Assembly (NCBI RefSeq): GCF_002563635.1
Contig: NZ_PDIZ01000001.1
Location: forward strand, 1,798,001 to 1,862,000
Reading direction: 5' to 3'
Length of the DNA: 64,000 bases
DNA from: Bacillus sp. es.036
GTDB lineage: Bacteria; Bacillota; Bacilli; Bacillales; Guptibacillaceae
How positions within the stretch are numbered: position 1 is the stretch's first letter; each line of letters begins with the position of its first letter. The translations under genes were made by a program, and so were the position numbers. This document shows positions 8,707 to 18,766 of the stretch, piece after piece. Below the pieces are notes generated by a model that was given only the letters and a program-made list of their open reading frames with translations, was not told the DNA's origin and made no database searches.

Positions 8707-9449
8707 ACTGATGCCTTCCCTTCTCGTTCAAAAATCATGATTTCACCAAAGTTTTGATCTTGTTCACATGCTACATCTCTCGTTTTCATTAGTTCAAGAA
8801 CAGCGAGAAACGTTACAATCATATGGCCGCGATCCGCTTCACTAAAGAGCTCACTAAAGCGTCTCTTAGCGCCTCCTTGCAACTGATGACGGATATCATT
8901 CATCCGATCTTCAATTGGAATTTCTTCACTCTGAACTGTGGTCCGCTTTGGTTTTTTATCCTTTACTCGCCTCGTCATCTTTTGAAATGCTGCAAGCATA
9001 TCGTATAAAGTAACATCCCCAATTGATGTTTGATCGTCTTCTTGGGTGTATTCACTTATATCAGCAGGTGGTCGTGCATAGAGCAAACTTCGACTAGACT
9101 CTTTTTTCTTCAGATCATTTGCTGCTTCTTTAAACCTTCTGTATTCAACAAGACGTTGAACAAGTTCATCACGAGGGTCATCCTCAAAGTCCGGGTCCTG
9201 TTCCAATATTGCTTCTTCTTTTTGCGGAAGAAGCATTTTGCTTTTAATCGCAAGTAACGTTGCTGCCATGACAAGATATTCACTCGCTATATCAAGTTCT
9301 AACTCTTGCATGGTGTGTACAAATGTTAAATATTGATCCGTAATTTGCGAGACCGGTATGTCATAAATGTCAACTTCGTACTTATTTATAAGGTGCAGTA
9401 GTAAATCCAGCGGACCTTCAAATGCATCTACTTTTACATTATATTGCAT
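8703..9449 (-). CDS. scpA: Segregation and condensation protein A
   Basis: A 248-residue kleisin. The N-terminal motif FEGPLDLLLHLI and the helical C-terminus are diagnostic. It bridges SMC heads and binds ScpB (family knowledge). The start MQYNVKV matches known ScpA proteins; AAGGA lies upstream at good distance, and an ATG immediately before is equally possible. An upstream in-frame ATG at 9479 lacks such a site. First gene of scpA-scpB; an extended -10 promoter lies about 40 bases upstream. Confidence 0.95.
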   Translation of the reverse strand: MQYNVKVDAFEGPLDLLLHLINKYEVDIYDIPVSQITDQYLTFVHTMQELELDIASEYLVMAATLLAIKSKMLLPQKEEAILEQDPDFEDDPRDELVQRLVEYRRFKEAANDLKKKESSRSLLYARPPADISEYTQEDDQTSIGDVTLYDMLAAFQKMTRRVKDKKPKRTTVQSEEIPIEDRMNDIRHQLQGGAKRRFSELFSEADRGHMIVTFLAVLELMKTRDVACEQDQNFGEIMIFEREGKASV

Positions 9450-9490
9450 CATTTTCCATCTTCCTTTATTCATGTCCATCGAGTATACCG

Positions 9491-9499
9491 ATTATATCA
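9491..9499 (-). promoter_or_regulatory. Probable extended -10 promoter of scpAB
   Basis: The minus strand reads TGATATAAT, a perfect -10 hexamer with the TG extension, about 40 bases upstream of the scpA start. No good -35 hexamer was found at 17 bases. Confidence 0.5.
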
Positions 9500-9611
9500 T
9501 ATTTCAACTATACAACAGATGACGGATCTCTTTAAATGTGATTGATAAAGCGATGCACTTTCGATGCCTCACGCTCATGTGCTACACTACAAAAGAAACG
9601 GAGGAATCAGT

Positions 9612-10139
9612 ATGTATCCAGAAGCTTATATTGAATATCTGGCTCATTTCCACGGTCTTCGTGACTATTTTGAGTGTCATGAGATTCTTGAAGAACATTG
9701 GAAGGAAGATCCTCGAGAAAGTCGTAAGCTTCATTGGGTAGGCCTTATCCAAATTGCTGTTGGACTCTACCATCATCGACGTGGTAACTTCACTGGTGCC
9801 AAAAGAATGATTACGAATGCGAAGCGCATTGTATTAAATGAAAGAGAAGAACTTAAGAGTTTAGCTATCAATGTTGATGAGCTTTCTGAAAATCTCGCTT
9901 CCGAACTTCAACGAATCAACGAAGCTTTGCCATATAACAGCTTTGAAATTCCGCTTACAAATAATGCTCTTATCACCATGTGTCAAAATAGATGTCTTGA
10001 ACTCGGTTGTATTTATGGCAGCAAAAGTGATCTTGCTAACATTGAACTGATTGATCGTCACACAAGAAGAGATCGATCAGATATTATCCAAGAAAGAAAG
10101 CAACAACAACAATTAAAACAGCAGAAAAGGAACGGCTAA
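9612..10139 (+). CDS. ypuF: DUF309 family protein (YpuF-like)
   Basis: A 175-residue protein beginning MYPEAYIEYL. The helical DUF309 core contains FHGLRDYFECHEILEEHWK and a following GLIQIAVGLYHHRRGN, with conserved His and Glu residues. Function is unknown. GGAGG lies 7 bases upstream of the ATG at 9612; an in-frame start 16 codons upstream lacks this. It is the only plus-strand gene in the first 32 kb, divergent from scpAB and convergent with the rib operon, the same placement as ypuF in B. subtilis. Its stop codon lies inside a strong palindromic terminator. Confidence 0.9.
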   Translation: MYPEAYIEYLAHFHGLRDYFECHEILEEHWKEDPRESRKLHWVGLIQIAVGLYHHRRGNFTGAKRMITNAKRIVLNEREELKSLAINVDELSENLASELQRINEALPYNSFEIPLTNNALITMCQNRCLELGCIYGSKSDLANIELIDRHTRRDRSDIIQERKQQQQLKQQKRNG

Positions 10140-10155
10140 GCCGTTCCTTTTCTGC
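10121..10155. terminator. Bidirectional terminator between DUF309 gene and ribT
   Basis: A perfect 17-bp inverted repeat (10121-10137 with 10139-10155) has TTTTCTGC on both flanks. It overlaps the DUF309 stop and lies 15 bases beyond the ribT stop, so it can serve both convergent transcripts. Confidence 0.85.
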
Positions 10156-10169
10156 TTATAATCAATCGT

Positions 10170-10541
<372 letters not shown>

Positions 10542-10754
10542 TCATTAAAGTAATTCTTGGCTCTCCGTTTTGTAACATATTCGAACTTAGATGGGAATGT
10601 TCTTCTCATCTAACGAAAGAGCGCAGTGAGCATGATCATTTCCATCACGCACAAACGAATCCACTAATATTCTTGATGACTTCCGAGTATTCCACAAGTT
10701 TTATCTACCCTTCTCCGCATACCATACTCATCATAGCCAAAAATGAACAGATAA

Positions 10755-11225
10755 TCAACCTTCAAATGATTTTGATAAATTCGCCATTTCAATTGCTGCA
10801 GTTGCTGCATCCCAGCCTTTATTTCCAGCTTTTGTACCAGCCCGTTCAACAGCTTGTTCAATCGTATTTGTTGTTAATACGCCAAAAATAACTGGAACGC
10901 CAGTCTGCATTGTTAAATTCGCTACGCCTTTAGACACTTCTCCACATACATAATCAAAATGAGGTGTTGCTCCACGAATAACGGTTCCAAGGGTAATAAT
11001 CGCATCATATTTACCTAAATCCACCATTTTTTTTGCGGCAAAAGGAATCTCAAACGCCCCAGGCACCCAGGCTACATCAATGTTATCTTCTGACAGGCCG
11101 TGGCGTTTCAGTGCGTCTTCAGCACCTCCAAGTAGTTTACTTGTTATAAATTCATTAAATCTTCCTACTACTATACCCACTTTTAATCCAGATCCAACCA
11201 AATTTCCTTCAAATGTTTGTCCCAT
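10755..11225 (-). CDS. ribH: 6,7-dimethyl-8-ribityllumazine synthase (RibH)
   Basis: A 156-residue lumazine synthase. Conserved segments are VGRFNEFIT, the substrate loop [10 protein letters not shown], the catalytic-His region GATPHFDYV, and the C-terminal [12 protein letters not shown]. It condenses 5-amino-6-ribitylaminouracil with 3,4-dihydroxy-2-butanone 4-phosphate, the penultimate step of riboflavin synthesis, and forms icosahedral capsids in Bacillus. It lies 32 bases after ribBA. Confidence 0.97.
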   Translation of the reverse strand: MGQTFEGNLVGSGLKVGIVVGRFNEFITSKLLGGAEDALKRHGLSEDNIDVAWVPGAFEIPFAAKKMVDLGKYDAIITLGTVIRGATPHFDYVCGEVSKGVANLTMQTGVPVIFGVLTTNTIEQAVERAGTKAGNKGWDAATAAIEMANLSKSFEG

Positions 11226-11257
11226 CTTAAATAACCTCCTATAGTTTCGTTACTTTA

Positions 11258-12451
11258 TTAGAAATGTAGCATATGTCCTAGCTTACTGTGTTTGGTTTTC
11301 AGGTAGCGTTCGTTCTCTTTTCTTGAAGGCATTTGAAGCGCTACTCGTGACGCTACTTCAAGACCATAACCGGTTAACCCCGCTATTTTTCTAGGGTTGT
11401 TTGTTAACAAGTTCATTTTTGAAACACCAAGATCACGCAATATCTGAGCGCCAATCCCATAGTCTCTTAAATCCGGTTTAAATCCAAGCTTTTCATTTGC
11501 TTCAACGGTATCGTAACCCTCTTCTTGAAGCTTATAAGCTTTCATCTTATTTAGAAGTCCAATCCCTCTTCCTTCTTGACGCATGTAGAGAAGCACGCCG
11601 TGCCCTTCTTCTTCTATTTGTGCCAAAGCTGCATGAAGCTGTGGACCGCAATCACAGCGGAAAGATCCAAAGACGTCACCTGTTAAGCATTCAGAATGAA
11701 CGCGAACAAGCGTCGGTTGATCAGGAATAACCTCTCCCTTTATTAGTGCTACATGCTCTTTCTGATCAATAATGTTTGAATATCCGACAGCTCGAAAAGA
11801 TCCAAATTCAGTAGGAAGTTCGATTTCTACTTCCTTTTGAACAAGCACATCTTTACGATTTCGATACTGAATTAAATCCTTAATTGTAATCATCTTCAAA
11901 TCGAATTCTTCAGAGATCTCTTTTAAATCCGGGACTCGTGCCATCTCCCCGTCTTCTTTCATAATTTCACAGATAACACCAGCAGGGGCTGAACCTGATA
12001 GTCGAGCTAAATCAACTGCTGCTTCTGTATGTCCCGCTCTTCTAAGTACTCCCCCATCCTTAGCAATTAAAGGGAAAATATGACCTGGTCGGTTAAAATC
12101 AGCGGGTTTTGCATCCGGGTTGATGAGATATTGAATTGTTGTGGCTCTTTCTGCTGCTGAAATGCCAGTGGTTGTACTTTTGTGGTCTACGCTAACGGTA
12201 AAGGCCGTGCCGTGAGAATCAGTATTATGGTCAACCATAGGACTTAATTTCAGTTGATTCGCGCGTTGTTCAGTAATCGGCGTACAAACAAGCCCTCTCC
12301 CTTTAGTGATCATAAAATTAATCGTCTCTGGCGTTACCTTATCAGCTAACGCAATAAAATCTCCCTCGTTCTCTCTGTCTTCGTCATCACAGACAATAAC
12401 GACCCGGCCTTGCATTAAATCGTAAATGGCTTCTTCAATTGTGTGGAACAT
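11258..12451 (-). CDS. ribBA: Bifunctional 3,4-dihydroxy-2-butanone-4-phosphate synthase/GTP cyclohydrolase II
   Basis: A 397-residue fusion. Residues 1-200 are the RibB domain ([11 protein letters not shown], and [16 protein letters not shown]). Residues from about 205 are the RibA domain with zinc ligands in [19 protein letters not shown] and the arginine motif RQEGRGIGL. It makes both precursors of riboflavin: the four-carbon unit from ribulose 5-phosphate and the pyrimidine from GTP. It lies 23 bases after ribE in the rib operon. Confidence 0.97.
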   Translation of the reverse strand: MFHTIEEAIYDLMQGRVVIVCDDEDRENEGDFIALADKVTPETINFMITKGRGLVCTPITEQRANQLKLSPMVDHNTDSHGTAFTVSVDHKSTTTGISAAERATTIQYLINPDAKPADFNRPGHIFPLIAKDGGVLRRAGHTEAAVDLARLSGSAPAGVICEIMKEDGEMARVPDLKEISEEFDLKMITIKDLIQYRNRKDVLVQKEVEIELPTEFGSFRAVGYSNIIDQKEHVALIKGEVIPDQPTLVRVHSECLTGDVFGSFRCDCGPQLHAALAQIEEEGHGVLLYMRQEGRGIGLLNKMKAYKLQEEGYDTVEANEKLGFKPDLRDYGIGAQILRDLGVSKMNLLTNNPRKIAGLTGYGLEVASRVALQMPSRKENERYLKTKHSKLGHMLHF

Positions 12452-12474
12452 GACTTAACCTCCTGTTACATCAC

Positions 12475-13131
12475 TTATTTAAACCCATGGTCTTCAAAAA
12501 ACTGGCTTCCTAGTGAAGCTGTGGGTTCTGGCTTCGTTCCGCTTCTTTGTTCTAGATATCTCATAATATACTTCCCAAGCATATCGCATTCAATGTTTAC
12601 TGTATCTCCCACTCTTTTCTTACCAAGCACCGTTTCTTCGACAGTATGAGGAATAAGTGAAATTGTAAGAGAGTGTTCCCCGATCCCAAAAACAGTAAGA
12701 CTTGTGCCATCTACCGAAACGGATCCCTTTTCTACAAAGTAAATTAACAGATTCCGAGGAATGGAGATATCATAGTAAATCGCGTTATCAATTTGCTCGA
12801 CCCGTGTAATTTCCCCGACACCGTCAACATGACCAGAAACAAAGTGACCTCCAAAACGTCCGTTTGCGGACATAGCCCGTTCAAGATTCACTGAAGAATT
12901 CGGCGCTAGTTGACGCAGGCTACTAGAACGAAATGTTTCAGGCATAATATCGACAGAAAAAGAAGCATCTGTAAACGATGTAACCGTCAAGCAAACACCA
13001 TTTATCGAAATACTATCTCCTAGATGAACGTCCGATAATACTTTCGATGCAGCGATCTGCATCACGATTGACTCTCCAGCTTGCTGCACACTTTCCACTC
13101 TGCCAATCTCTTCTACGATACCTGTAAACAT
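12475..13131 (-). CDS. ribE: Riboflavin synthase alpha subunit (RibE)
   Basis: A 218-residue protein built of two repeated lumazine-binding barrels, each starting MFTGIVEEIGRV-like and containing SINGVCLTV / SVDGTSLTV. It dismutates two 6,7-dimethyl-8-ribityllumazine molecules to riboflavin. The ATG overlaps the ribD stop by one base (TAATG), so the two are coupled. Length is usual for the family. Confidence 0.97.
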   Translation of the reverse strand: MFTGIVEEIGRVESVQQAGESIVMQIAASKVLSDVHLGDSISINGVCLTVTSFTDASFSVDIMPETFRSSSLRQLAPNSSVNLERAMSANGRFGGHFVSGHVDGVGEITRVEQIDNAIYYDISIPRNLLIYFVEKGSVSVDGTSLTVFGIGEHSLTISLIPHTVEETVLGKKRVGDTVNIECDMLGKYIMRYLEQRSGTKPEPTASLGSQFFEDHGFK

Positions 13132-14213
13132 TATGAAGTCCCCCTTGCTGAGATAATACGAATATCTTGTCCAATGCGTTCAACGCTTTCAATCGATAAA
13201 TCGACCGCTTCGCTCATGAATTCAAATCCTTTAGCTCCAAATGCTGTTGGAGATTCTTTTCCACCAATGAGCTTAGGCGCGATGTATGTAATCACCTGCT
13301 GAAAAGTACGAGCTTCCAAAAAACTACCGTGCACTTCAGATCCGCCTTCCACAAAAATGGAAGTAATTTCTCGCACCGCAAGGAGAGCTAATACATCTTC
13401 AATAGGAAGTGCTGAATTAGCTACTTCTAGCACCTGAACATGTGCGGGAAATGCTCGATCACTCTTTAGCACAGCCTGTGTGGTTGTTATAATCCAAGTT
13501 TCCGCTTTCTGATCATTTATCACTTTTGCATCAGAAGGAATCCTCAGATTACGATCAAGGATAATTCTGATCGGAGAAAGACCTTCTCCATATCGAGTCG
13601 TAAGGGACGGATCGTCTGAAAGAACCGTTCCAATTCCTACTAAAATAGCGTCATGCTGATGACGGAAAGCATGTACATCTTTCCGAGCTTCTTCTCCTGT
13701 TATCCATTTGCTATCACCAGTATGTGAAGCAATTTTCCCATCTAACGTTGCCGCAGCTTTTAAAGTGACGTATGGCCGTTTATGAGAGATATAATGGAAG
13801 AACATCCGATTCAATTTAAGTGCTTCTTCCTCTAATAGTCCAATCGTTACCTTTATCCCTGCAGCTTGTAACTTGGACACGCCTTGACCAGCTACGAGTG
13901 GATTCGGATCCTGACTAGCCACATAAACTTCGCTAACTCCTGCATGAATAAGAGCATCCGAACAAGGAGGCGTGCGACCATGATGACTACACGGCTCAAG
14001 CGTGACATAAGCCGTGCTACCCTCAGCTTCACTCCCAGCCATTTTCAGAGCCTGTATTTCTGCATGACCTTCTCCAGCTTTCAAATGGGCGCCCATCCCT
14101 ACGATTCGTCCATTCTTTACAAGTAAACAACCAACGGAAGGATTTGGACGTGTTTGACCAATTGTACTTTTAGCCATTTCAATAGCAGTGTTCATAAAAT
14201 CCTTATGATTCAT
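13131..14213 (-). CDS. ribD: Bifunctional diaminohydroxyphosphoribosylaminopyrimidine deaminase/reductase (RibD)
   Basis: A 360-residue enzyme. The N-terminal deaminase has the zinc site HAEIQAL and PCSHHGRTPPC; the C-terminal reductase domain begins around PYVTLKAAATLDGKIA and includes VEGGSEVHGSF. It performs the second and third steps of the pyrimidine branch. The ATG at 14213 has GGAG 8 bases upstream; a longer in-frame start would run back into the riboswitch terminator and is rejected. First gene of the rib operon, directly behind an FMN riboswitch. Confidence 0.97.
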   Translation of the reverse strand: MNHKDFMNTAIEMAKSTIGQTRPNPSVGCLLVKNGRIVGMGAHLKAGEGHAEIQALKMAGSEAEGSTAYVTLEPCSHHGRTPPCSDALIHAGVSEVYVASQDPNPLVAGQGVSKLQAAGIKVTIGLLEEEALKLNRMFFHYISHKRPYVTLKAAATLDGKIASHTGDSKWITGEEARKDVHAFRHQHDAILVGIGTVLSDDPSLTTRYGEGLSPIRIILDRNLRIPSDAKVINDQKAETWIITTTQAVLKSDRAFPAHVQVLEVANSALPIEDVLALLAVREITSIFVEGGSEVHGSFLEARTFQQVITYIAPKLIGGKESPTAFGAKGFEFMSEAVDLSIESVERIGQDIRIISARGTS

Positions 14214-14254
14214 TGTGTTTGCTCCATTTCTACTCTCCTTAGTGGTTACGAAAG

Positions 14255-14290
14255 AGAATAAAAAAACTCCCATAACGGTGTTATGGGAGT
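14255..14290 (-). terminator. Attenuator terminator of the rib leader
   Basis: A perfect 11-bp stem ACTCCCATAAC/GTTATGGGAGT with a GGT loop is followed on the minus strand by seven T residues. It lies between the FMN aptamer and ribD, and is the expected off-switch of the riboswitch. Confidence 0.92.
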
Positions 14291-14350
14291 CAAAATTATA
14301 TGCCAAATAAGCCTTTTGAATCTACGATTCAAAAGGAGATTAGTCATAAG

Positions 14351-14492
14351 TTTCCTTCTCCCATCCAGACTATACTGTCGGTTCTGGTTTCACACCAGAT
14401 CCACCGTTTGCTTACGCAACCGGGTCACGGACTTAGCTAGCTTTAGCTAGACATCACCGCCGGTTGGGACTTTCACCCGACCCCGAAGGAAA
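14351..14492 (-). promoter_or_regulatory. FMN riboswitch (RFN element)
   Basis: Read on the minus strand the aptamer has P1 strands TTTCCTTC and GAAGGAAA, the conserved GTGAAAGTCCCAACCGGCGGT, then GATCTGGTGTGAAACCAGA, CCGACAGTATAGTCTGGATGGGAGAAGG in sequence pieces, all RFN consensus blocks. It lies upstream of ribD and ahead of an intrinsic terminator, so FMN binding should stop transcription of the rib operon. Confidence 0.97.
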
Positions 14493-14516
14493 GTATTTAG
14501 TTTTGATGCGTCTGAA

Positions 14517-14954
14517 CTATTCTTCGTCCCAGACCTTAACTTCTTTCATCACATCGCCTTGCTTAATACGAAGAACCGTATCCATTCCTTCTGTTACCTG
14601 ACCAAAAACAGTGTGAACACCGTCAAGGTGAGGCTGAGGTTCATGAACAAGGAAAAACTGGCTTCCACCTGTATTTTTACCTGCATGAGCCATAGACAAT
14701 GAACCAGCTACGTGCTTATGAGGGTTTCCTTCTGTTTCACAATCGATCGAATAGCCTGGTCCGCCCATTCCAGATCCTGTTGGGTCTCCCCCCTGTGCTA
14801 CGAAACCTGGGATAACACGGTGAAAGTTTACACCATTGTAAAAACCTTCGTTAGCAAGCTTTTCAAAGTTAGCAACGGTATTCGGTGCTGCTTCCGGGTA
14901 AAACTCAATTTCAATTGTTTCTCCATTATCAAATGCAATTGTTCCTTTTTTCAT
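14517..14954 (-). CDS. ppiB: Peptidyl-prolyl cis-trans isomerase B (cyclophilin)
   Basis: A 145-residue single-domain cyclophilin. Catalytic segments are [18 protein letters not shown] and [16 protein letters not shown]. No signal peptide, so it is cytoplasmic. The start MKKGTIAF at 14954 has a strong AGGAGG; an in-frame start eight codons upstream overlaps that site. It lies between lysA and the rib operon leader, as in B. subtilis; its end runs up to the riboswitch. Confidence 0.95.
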   Translation of the reverse strand: MKKGTIAFDNGETIEIEFYPEAAPNTVANFEKLANEGFYNGVNFHRVIPGFVAQGGDPTGSGMGGPGYSIDCETEGNPHKHVAGSLSMAHAGKNTGGSQFFLVHEPQPHLDGVHTVFGQVTEGMDTVLRIKQGDVMKEVKVWDEE

Positions 14955-14997
14955 AAATAAATCCTCCTGCACTAACAATTTTCTTCAAAGCTCTTTC

Positions 14998-15006
14998 ATT
15001 ATAGCA
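14998..15006 (-). promoter_or_regulatory. Probable ppiB promoter (extended -10)
   Basis: The minus strand reads TGCTATAAT, a consensus -10 with TG extension, 45 bases upstream of the ppiB start. The -35 region is poor. Confidence 0.5.
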
Positions 15007-15046
15007 CATACTTAAGCTGTTCCCTATCATTTCTACTATTACAAAG

Positions 15047-16366
15047 TTATTTTGAAATAATCGCTTGTTTTAATGGAAGGTCATGACGAATTAAATCCTC
15101 AAAAGATTCTCTCTTCACGACAAGTTGTGCTTCTCCATTTTCTACAAAAACCACCGCTGGTCGAGGTAGTCTGTTATAGTTATTTGCCATAGAATACCCG
15201 TACGCCCCCGTTGAAAATACAGCCATCGTATCTCCTGCTATGGCGCGCTGTAATGTGCAATCCCAGATTAACATGTCACCTGACTCACAACATTTTCCTG
15301 CAACTGAATAAACATGTTCTTTCGGCTCATTCATGCGATTTGCAATCGTTGCTTCATACTTTGCTTGATAAAGGGCCGGTCGCAGATTATCCGTCATTCC
15401 TCCATCTACTGCAAGATAATGACGAAGTTCTGGCACTTTCTTGTGTGATCCTACTGTATATAACGTCAAGCCAGCTTCTCCAACGAGTGAACGTCCTGGC
15501 TCAATCCAAATTTCTGGGATTCTCATTTCATTACCTAACTGAGCTCTTACAGCATTAACCATTGCCTCGATATAGTCTCCAACTGGGAGTGGATGATCTT
15601 CTTCAGTATACCGAATTCCAAACCCTCCACCTAGGTTCAGAACTTCTGGCTCATACCCATAGAGTTCAAACCACGTAGCAAGATAACGATAGATTTTCTC
15701 AATAGCCATTACAAAACCATTCGTTTCAAAGATTTGAGAACCAATGTGACAATGAAGACCAAGAAGGTGAATAGCTTTCATGCTTGTTGCTTGAACAACC
15801 GCTTGTTCCACTTGACCACTTTGTAAATCAAAACCAAATTTTGAATCTTCCTGTCCAGTTAAGATATAGTCATGAGTATGTGCTTCAATTCCAGGAGTAA
15901 TACGCAAAAGCACATTTGCAACCACATTTTTCTCTTCCGCTAATTGTTCAAGTAACGTTAGCTCATAAAAGTTATCCACAACAAAACACCCTATTTTTGC
16001 ATCTAACGCCATTCGAATTTCCGCTTCGCTTTTGTTATTTCCATGAAAGTGAATCCGTTCTACCGGAAACCCTGCTTTTAAAGCTGTATAGAGTTCTCCA
16101 CCTGAAACCACATCAAGACTTAAGCCTTCTTCTTCAGCAAGTTGAATCATTGCCATACAAGAGAATGCTTTACTAGCATAGGCTACTTGGTAGTTGACCT
16201 TCTCCTGTTCAAAAGCATTTCGAAATGCTCGCGCTTTCTCTCTAATCATCGCTACATCATAAACGTATAAGGCCGTCCCGTATTTTTCACTTAATTTTAT
16301 TGTATCAACGCCTCCAACTGATAAATGGCCTTCTTCTGAAATTGCTGACGTTCCGTATAAATTCAC
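15047..16366 (-). CDS. lysA: Diaminopimelate decarboxylase
   Basis: A 439-residue PLP enzyme of fold type III. The PLP lysine is in VAYASKAFS; EEGLSLDVVSGGEL, HIGSQIF, GGGFGIRY and the active-site CCESGD are all present. It converts meso-diaminopimelate to lysine, the last step of lysine synthesis. The GTG at 16366 was chosen because GGGGAG lies 8 bases upstream and it aligns with the known Bacillus start; an ATG two codons upstream (16372) is too close to that site. It is controlled by the lysine riboswitch just upstream. Confidence 0.96.
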   Translation of the reverse strand: MNLYGTSAISEEGHLSVGGVDTIKLSEKYGTALYVYDVAMIREKARAFRNAFEQEKVNYQVAYASKAFSCMAMIQLAEEEGLSLDVVSGGELYTALKAGFPVERIHFHGNNKSEAEIRMALDAKIGCFVVDNFYELTLLEQLAEEKNVVANVLLRITPGIEAHTHDYILTGQEDSKFGFDLQSGQVEQAVVQATSMKAIHLLGLHCHIGSQIFETNGFVMAIEKIYRYLATWFELYGYEPEVLNLGGGFGIRYTEEDHPLPVGDYIEAMVNAVRAQLGNEMRIPEIWIEPGRSLVGEAGLTLYTVGSHKKVPELRHYLAVDGGMTDNLRPALYQAKYEATIANRMNEPKEHVYSVAGKCCESGDMLIWDCTLQRAIAGDTMAVFSTGAYGYSMANNYNRLPRPAVVFVENGEAQLVVKRESFEDLIRHDLPLKQAIISK

Positions 16367-16415
16367 AATCATTTCTCCCCTCTCGCTGATATGAATGCGA
16401 GCAACCCTCCACAAA

Positions 16416-16456
16416 ATAAGAAAAACAGCCAACTTTATAGATACATTGGCTGTTTT
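16416..16456 (-). terminator. Attenuator terminator of the lysA leader
   Basis: An 11-bp stem AAAACAGCCAA/TTGGCTGTTTT with a 13-base loop is followed by TTTTTCTTATTTT on the minus strand, between the lysine aptamer and lysA. Confidence 0.9.
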
Positions 16457-16475
16457 CTCCGTATCCTCACGAGTT

Positions 16476-16654
16476 GGATTAGCTCACCACCGAAAAAATT
16501 CCTCTTTCAGTGACAGTCTGCAACTTGTTCAGCAGCAGCCCAGCAAGAAAAGTATGGCTCTTTTCTCACTTCGGCAAATTGACCTTTCTGATATCATCCT
16601 CGCATTCCATTCTATGCTCCGACACCATACTCATTCGCTTTGCGCCTCTATCCC
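16476..16654 (-). promoter_or_regulatory. Lysine riboswitch (L-box)
   Basis: The minus strand carries the L-box landmarks in order: GATAGAGGCGC, ATGAGTA, AGAAAGG, TTGCCGAAG, GCTGGG, CTGTC and GGTGGTGAGCTAATCC. It precedes an intrinsic terminator and lysA, so lysine should switch transcription off. The leader fills the 338 bases between spoVAF and lysA; no other gene is seen there. Confidence 0.95.
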
Positions 16655-16704
16655 CATTACATTCAATGAGGTCTATTCAATTAAGAAATAAATTATCATA
16701 CTTT

Positions 16705-18198
16705 TTAAGATTCGGCAAGTGGTTTGTCTGGTTGCTTCGTTTCATTTTGTGATTCTGTAATGCTTGGACGTAGTTTAGTGAGCGGAACTGATACACGAAT
16801 CAACACTTGAATAAAGGCTTTAGGATTAAAAGGAATAAACGGCCATAAGTAGGGGGTGTTTAAAGGTTTTAACGCAACAAGAAATAAAATGATTGCCGTA
16901 ATTCCAATCATATATCCCGGCACTCGAAAGAAAAATACAAGGAATAAAAGTAGAAGCCTTACAAGTTTATTTGCAATCGATAATTCATAACTTGGTGTTG
17001 CATATGATCCTATTGCAGCAATCGAAACATATAGGATAACTTCTGGAACGAATAATCCGACATCAATGGCAATCTGTCCGATCAACACGGCTGCAATTAA
17101 TCCCATGGCAGTGGAAAGTGGCGTTGGCGTGTGTATAGCAGCCATCCTCAGCGTTTCGATCCCTACTTCAGCAAGAATAATTTGAACAAATATCGGCACA
17201 TTTGTTTCATCGTTCGGACCGATAAAGTCGATCGTTTTAGGCAGTAACTGCGGTTCATATACGGCTAATAACCACAGAGGTAGCAAGAGTAGCGCAGCTA
17301 ACATCCCACCAAATCGGACCCATCTTAAAAACGCGCCTGGTAAAGGGGCTTCTCGATATTCTTCAGCATGTTGAACATGATGAAAAAAAGTAGTTGGTGT
17401 TATAATAACGCTTGGTGAAGTGTCTACGATGATTAACACGTGCCCTTCAAGTAAATGAGTAGCGGCAACATCAGGCCTTTCCGTATATCGCACAAGTGGA
17501 AAAGGGTTACCTGCCTGGTGCACAAGAAACTCTTCTACCGTTTTATCGGCCATTGGAATACCATCAATGTTAATTTCTTTTAATTTCTTTTTTATAATTT
17601 CAACCAAATTTGGATTGGCCACATCTTGAATATAGGTAATACATACGTCTGTTTTAGACCGTTCTCCAACTTGAAAAATTTCATTCCGTAATCGACCATC
17701 TCGTATACGGCGTCTAGTTAAGGCCGTATTTTCAATGATGTTTTCAGTAAAACCATCACGTGAACCTCTAATAACTTTCTCTGTATCTGGCTCCTGTGGC
17801 GTTCTACCTGGATACTTTCGAACATCAATAATATAAGCGATTTCTTCGCCTTCCATAAAAACTGCAATTAATCCAGATAAAACCTGGTCGACGACTTCAT
17901 CGAACGTTTCAACCTCTGTGACCTGCTGATGTGGCAAATGATTATGTATCACCTGCTCAAATTTAACCGTTAATCGATGATGATCATCAACCTCCATCAG
18001 CTCTCGCATAATTTCTACAATGATGGATGTGTCACAAAGCCCTGTACAATAGTAAAACTGAACTTCTTTGTTAAGGATCTTAAGTTTTCGAACTCCTACA
18101 TCAAAACTTTTTCCAATTCCGATTGATTTCTTTAAAAATTCTTCGTTTTCTTTAATCTTTTTAAATATTTTTTGTTTATTATCGATTTTAGTGGTCAT
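16705..18198 (-). CDS. spoVAF: Stage V sporulation protein AF (GerA-family subunit A homologue)
   Basis: A 497-residue protein with a cytoplasmic N-terminal domain (about 1-290) and five or so C-terminal membrane segments, the Spore_GerA architecture shared with germinant receptor A subunits. SpoVAF works with the SpoVA dipicolinic-acid channel during germination (family knowledge). It is the last gene of the spoVA operon and overlaps spoVAEa by 11 bases. The proline-rich stretch around residues 280-300 near the first membrane segment is family-typical. Confidence 0.94.
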   Translation of the reverse strand: MTTKIDNKQKIFKKIKENEEFLKKSIGIGKSFDVGVRKLKILNKEVQFYYCTGLCDTSIIVEIMRELMEVDDHHRLTVKFEQVIHNHLPHQQVTEVETFDEVVDQVLSGLIAVFMEGEEIAYIIDVRKYPGRTPQEPDTEKVIRGSRDGFTENIIENTALTRRRIRDGRLRNEIFQVGERSKTDVCITYIQDVANPNLVEIIKKKLKEINIDGIPMADKTVEEFLVHQAGNPFPLVRYTERPDVAATHLLEGHVLIIVDTSPSVIITPTTFFHHVQHAEEYREAPLPGAFLRWVRFGGMLAALLLLPLWLLAVYEPQLLPKTIDFIGPNDETNVPIFVQIILAEVGIETLRMAAIHTPTPLSTAMGLIAAVLIGQIAIDVGLFVPEVILYVSIAAIGSYATPSYELSIANKLVRLLLLFLVFFFRVPGYMIGITAIILFLVALKPLNTPYLWPFIPFNPKAFIQVLIRVSVPLTKLRPSITESQNETKQPDKPLAES

Positions 18199-18766
18199 AA
18201 AAACCGCTCCTTTCTAGCAGAATTTGAACGGCTTTCAATGTTATAGGCGAACCAACTTCCGGATCATCATAACCCGACATTTTACCTATATCACCGACAC
18301 CTATAATAATGGGAAGGTTTAATTTATCTAAGATTGACACCGTGTCGCCATCTATTCTCCCCGCCTCCATATCTGCAAATCCATTTTTGTCCACTCCATA
18401 ATGTGTCAATTCTCCGTCACGATCAATGGAGACATCTACCCTCGTCCATTCTGAAAAATGAGTTCTGGATGCGACTGCAATAGCTCCAAGTAATTCAATG
18501 CTTTCATCTTCAGCAACAGATTGCATAGCAAGTTCCCCATATCCTTCACCCGGAAATCCACTATCATCGAACATAACAAAAACTGGATCATGAGGAGCTT
18601 CTTTAATAAGAGCGATAATTTCGTAACCAGCAAGCGGGGTAGGATTTCCGGCAGATTGACTAATGCATCTTCCTCCAATATCTGAAGCTACTTTTTCTAT
18701 TGCTTTTTGTGCATAAAGGTCTCCGTCAGTGACGAAGATCACCCGCCGCTTTTTCATGATTTTCAC
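18188..18766 (-). CDS. spoVAEa: Stage V sporulation protein AEa
   Basis: A 192-residue soluble protein of the SpoVAE/stage V AE family: [16 protein letters not shown] at the N-terminus and [20 protein letters not shown] near the C-terminus. It is not membrane-spanning. In Bacillus the cotranscribed SpoVA proteins import dipicolinic acid into the forespore. It overlaps spoVAEb by four bases and spoVAF by eleven. The ATG three codons in is an alternative start. Confidence 0.94.
   Translation of the reverse strand: MKIMKKRRVIFVTDGDLYAQKAIEKVASDIGGRCISQSAGNPTPLAGYEIIALIKEAPHDPVFVMFDDSGFPGEGYGELAMQSVAEDESIELLGAIAVASRTHFSEWTRVDVSIDRDGELTHYGVDKNGFADMEAGRIDGDTVSILDKLNLPIIIGVGDIGKMSGYDDPEVGSPITLKAVQILLERSGFYDH

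Noticed and set aside
9538-9741. A 67-codon plus-strand frame overlapping the DUF309 gene
   Set aside because: Out of frame with the DUF309 gene, which has family conservation and a strong ribosome site.
10664-10861. A 65-codon minus-strand frame over the 3' end of ribH
   Set aside because: It overlaps lumazine synthase coding sequence and shows no ribosome site.
14214-14306. Longer N-terminus of RibD
   Set aside because: The upstream in-frame start would read through the rib attenuator and lacks a ribosome site; 14213 has GGAG at 8 bases.
16395-16752. Plus-strand frames over the lysA leader
   Set aside because: They overlap the lysine riboswitch and its terminator, which explain the sequence.
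18436-18678. An 80-codon minus-strand frame inside spoVAEa
   Set aside because: It is out of frame with the conserved SpoVAEa protein.
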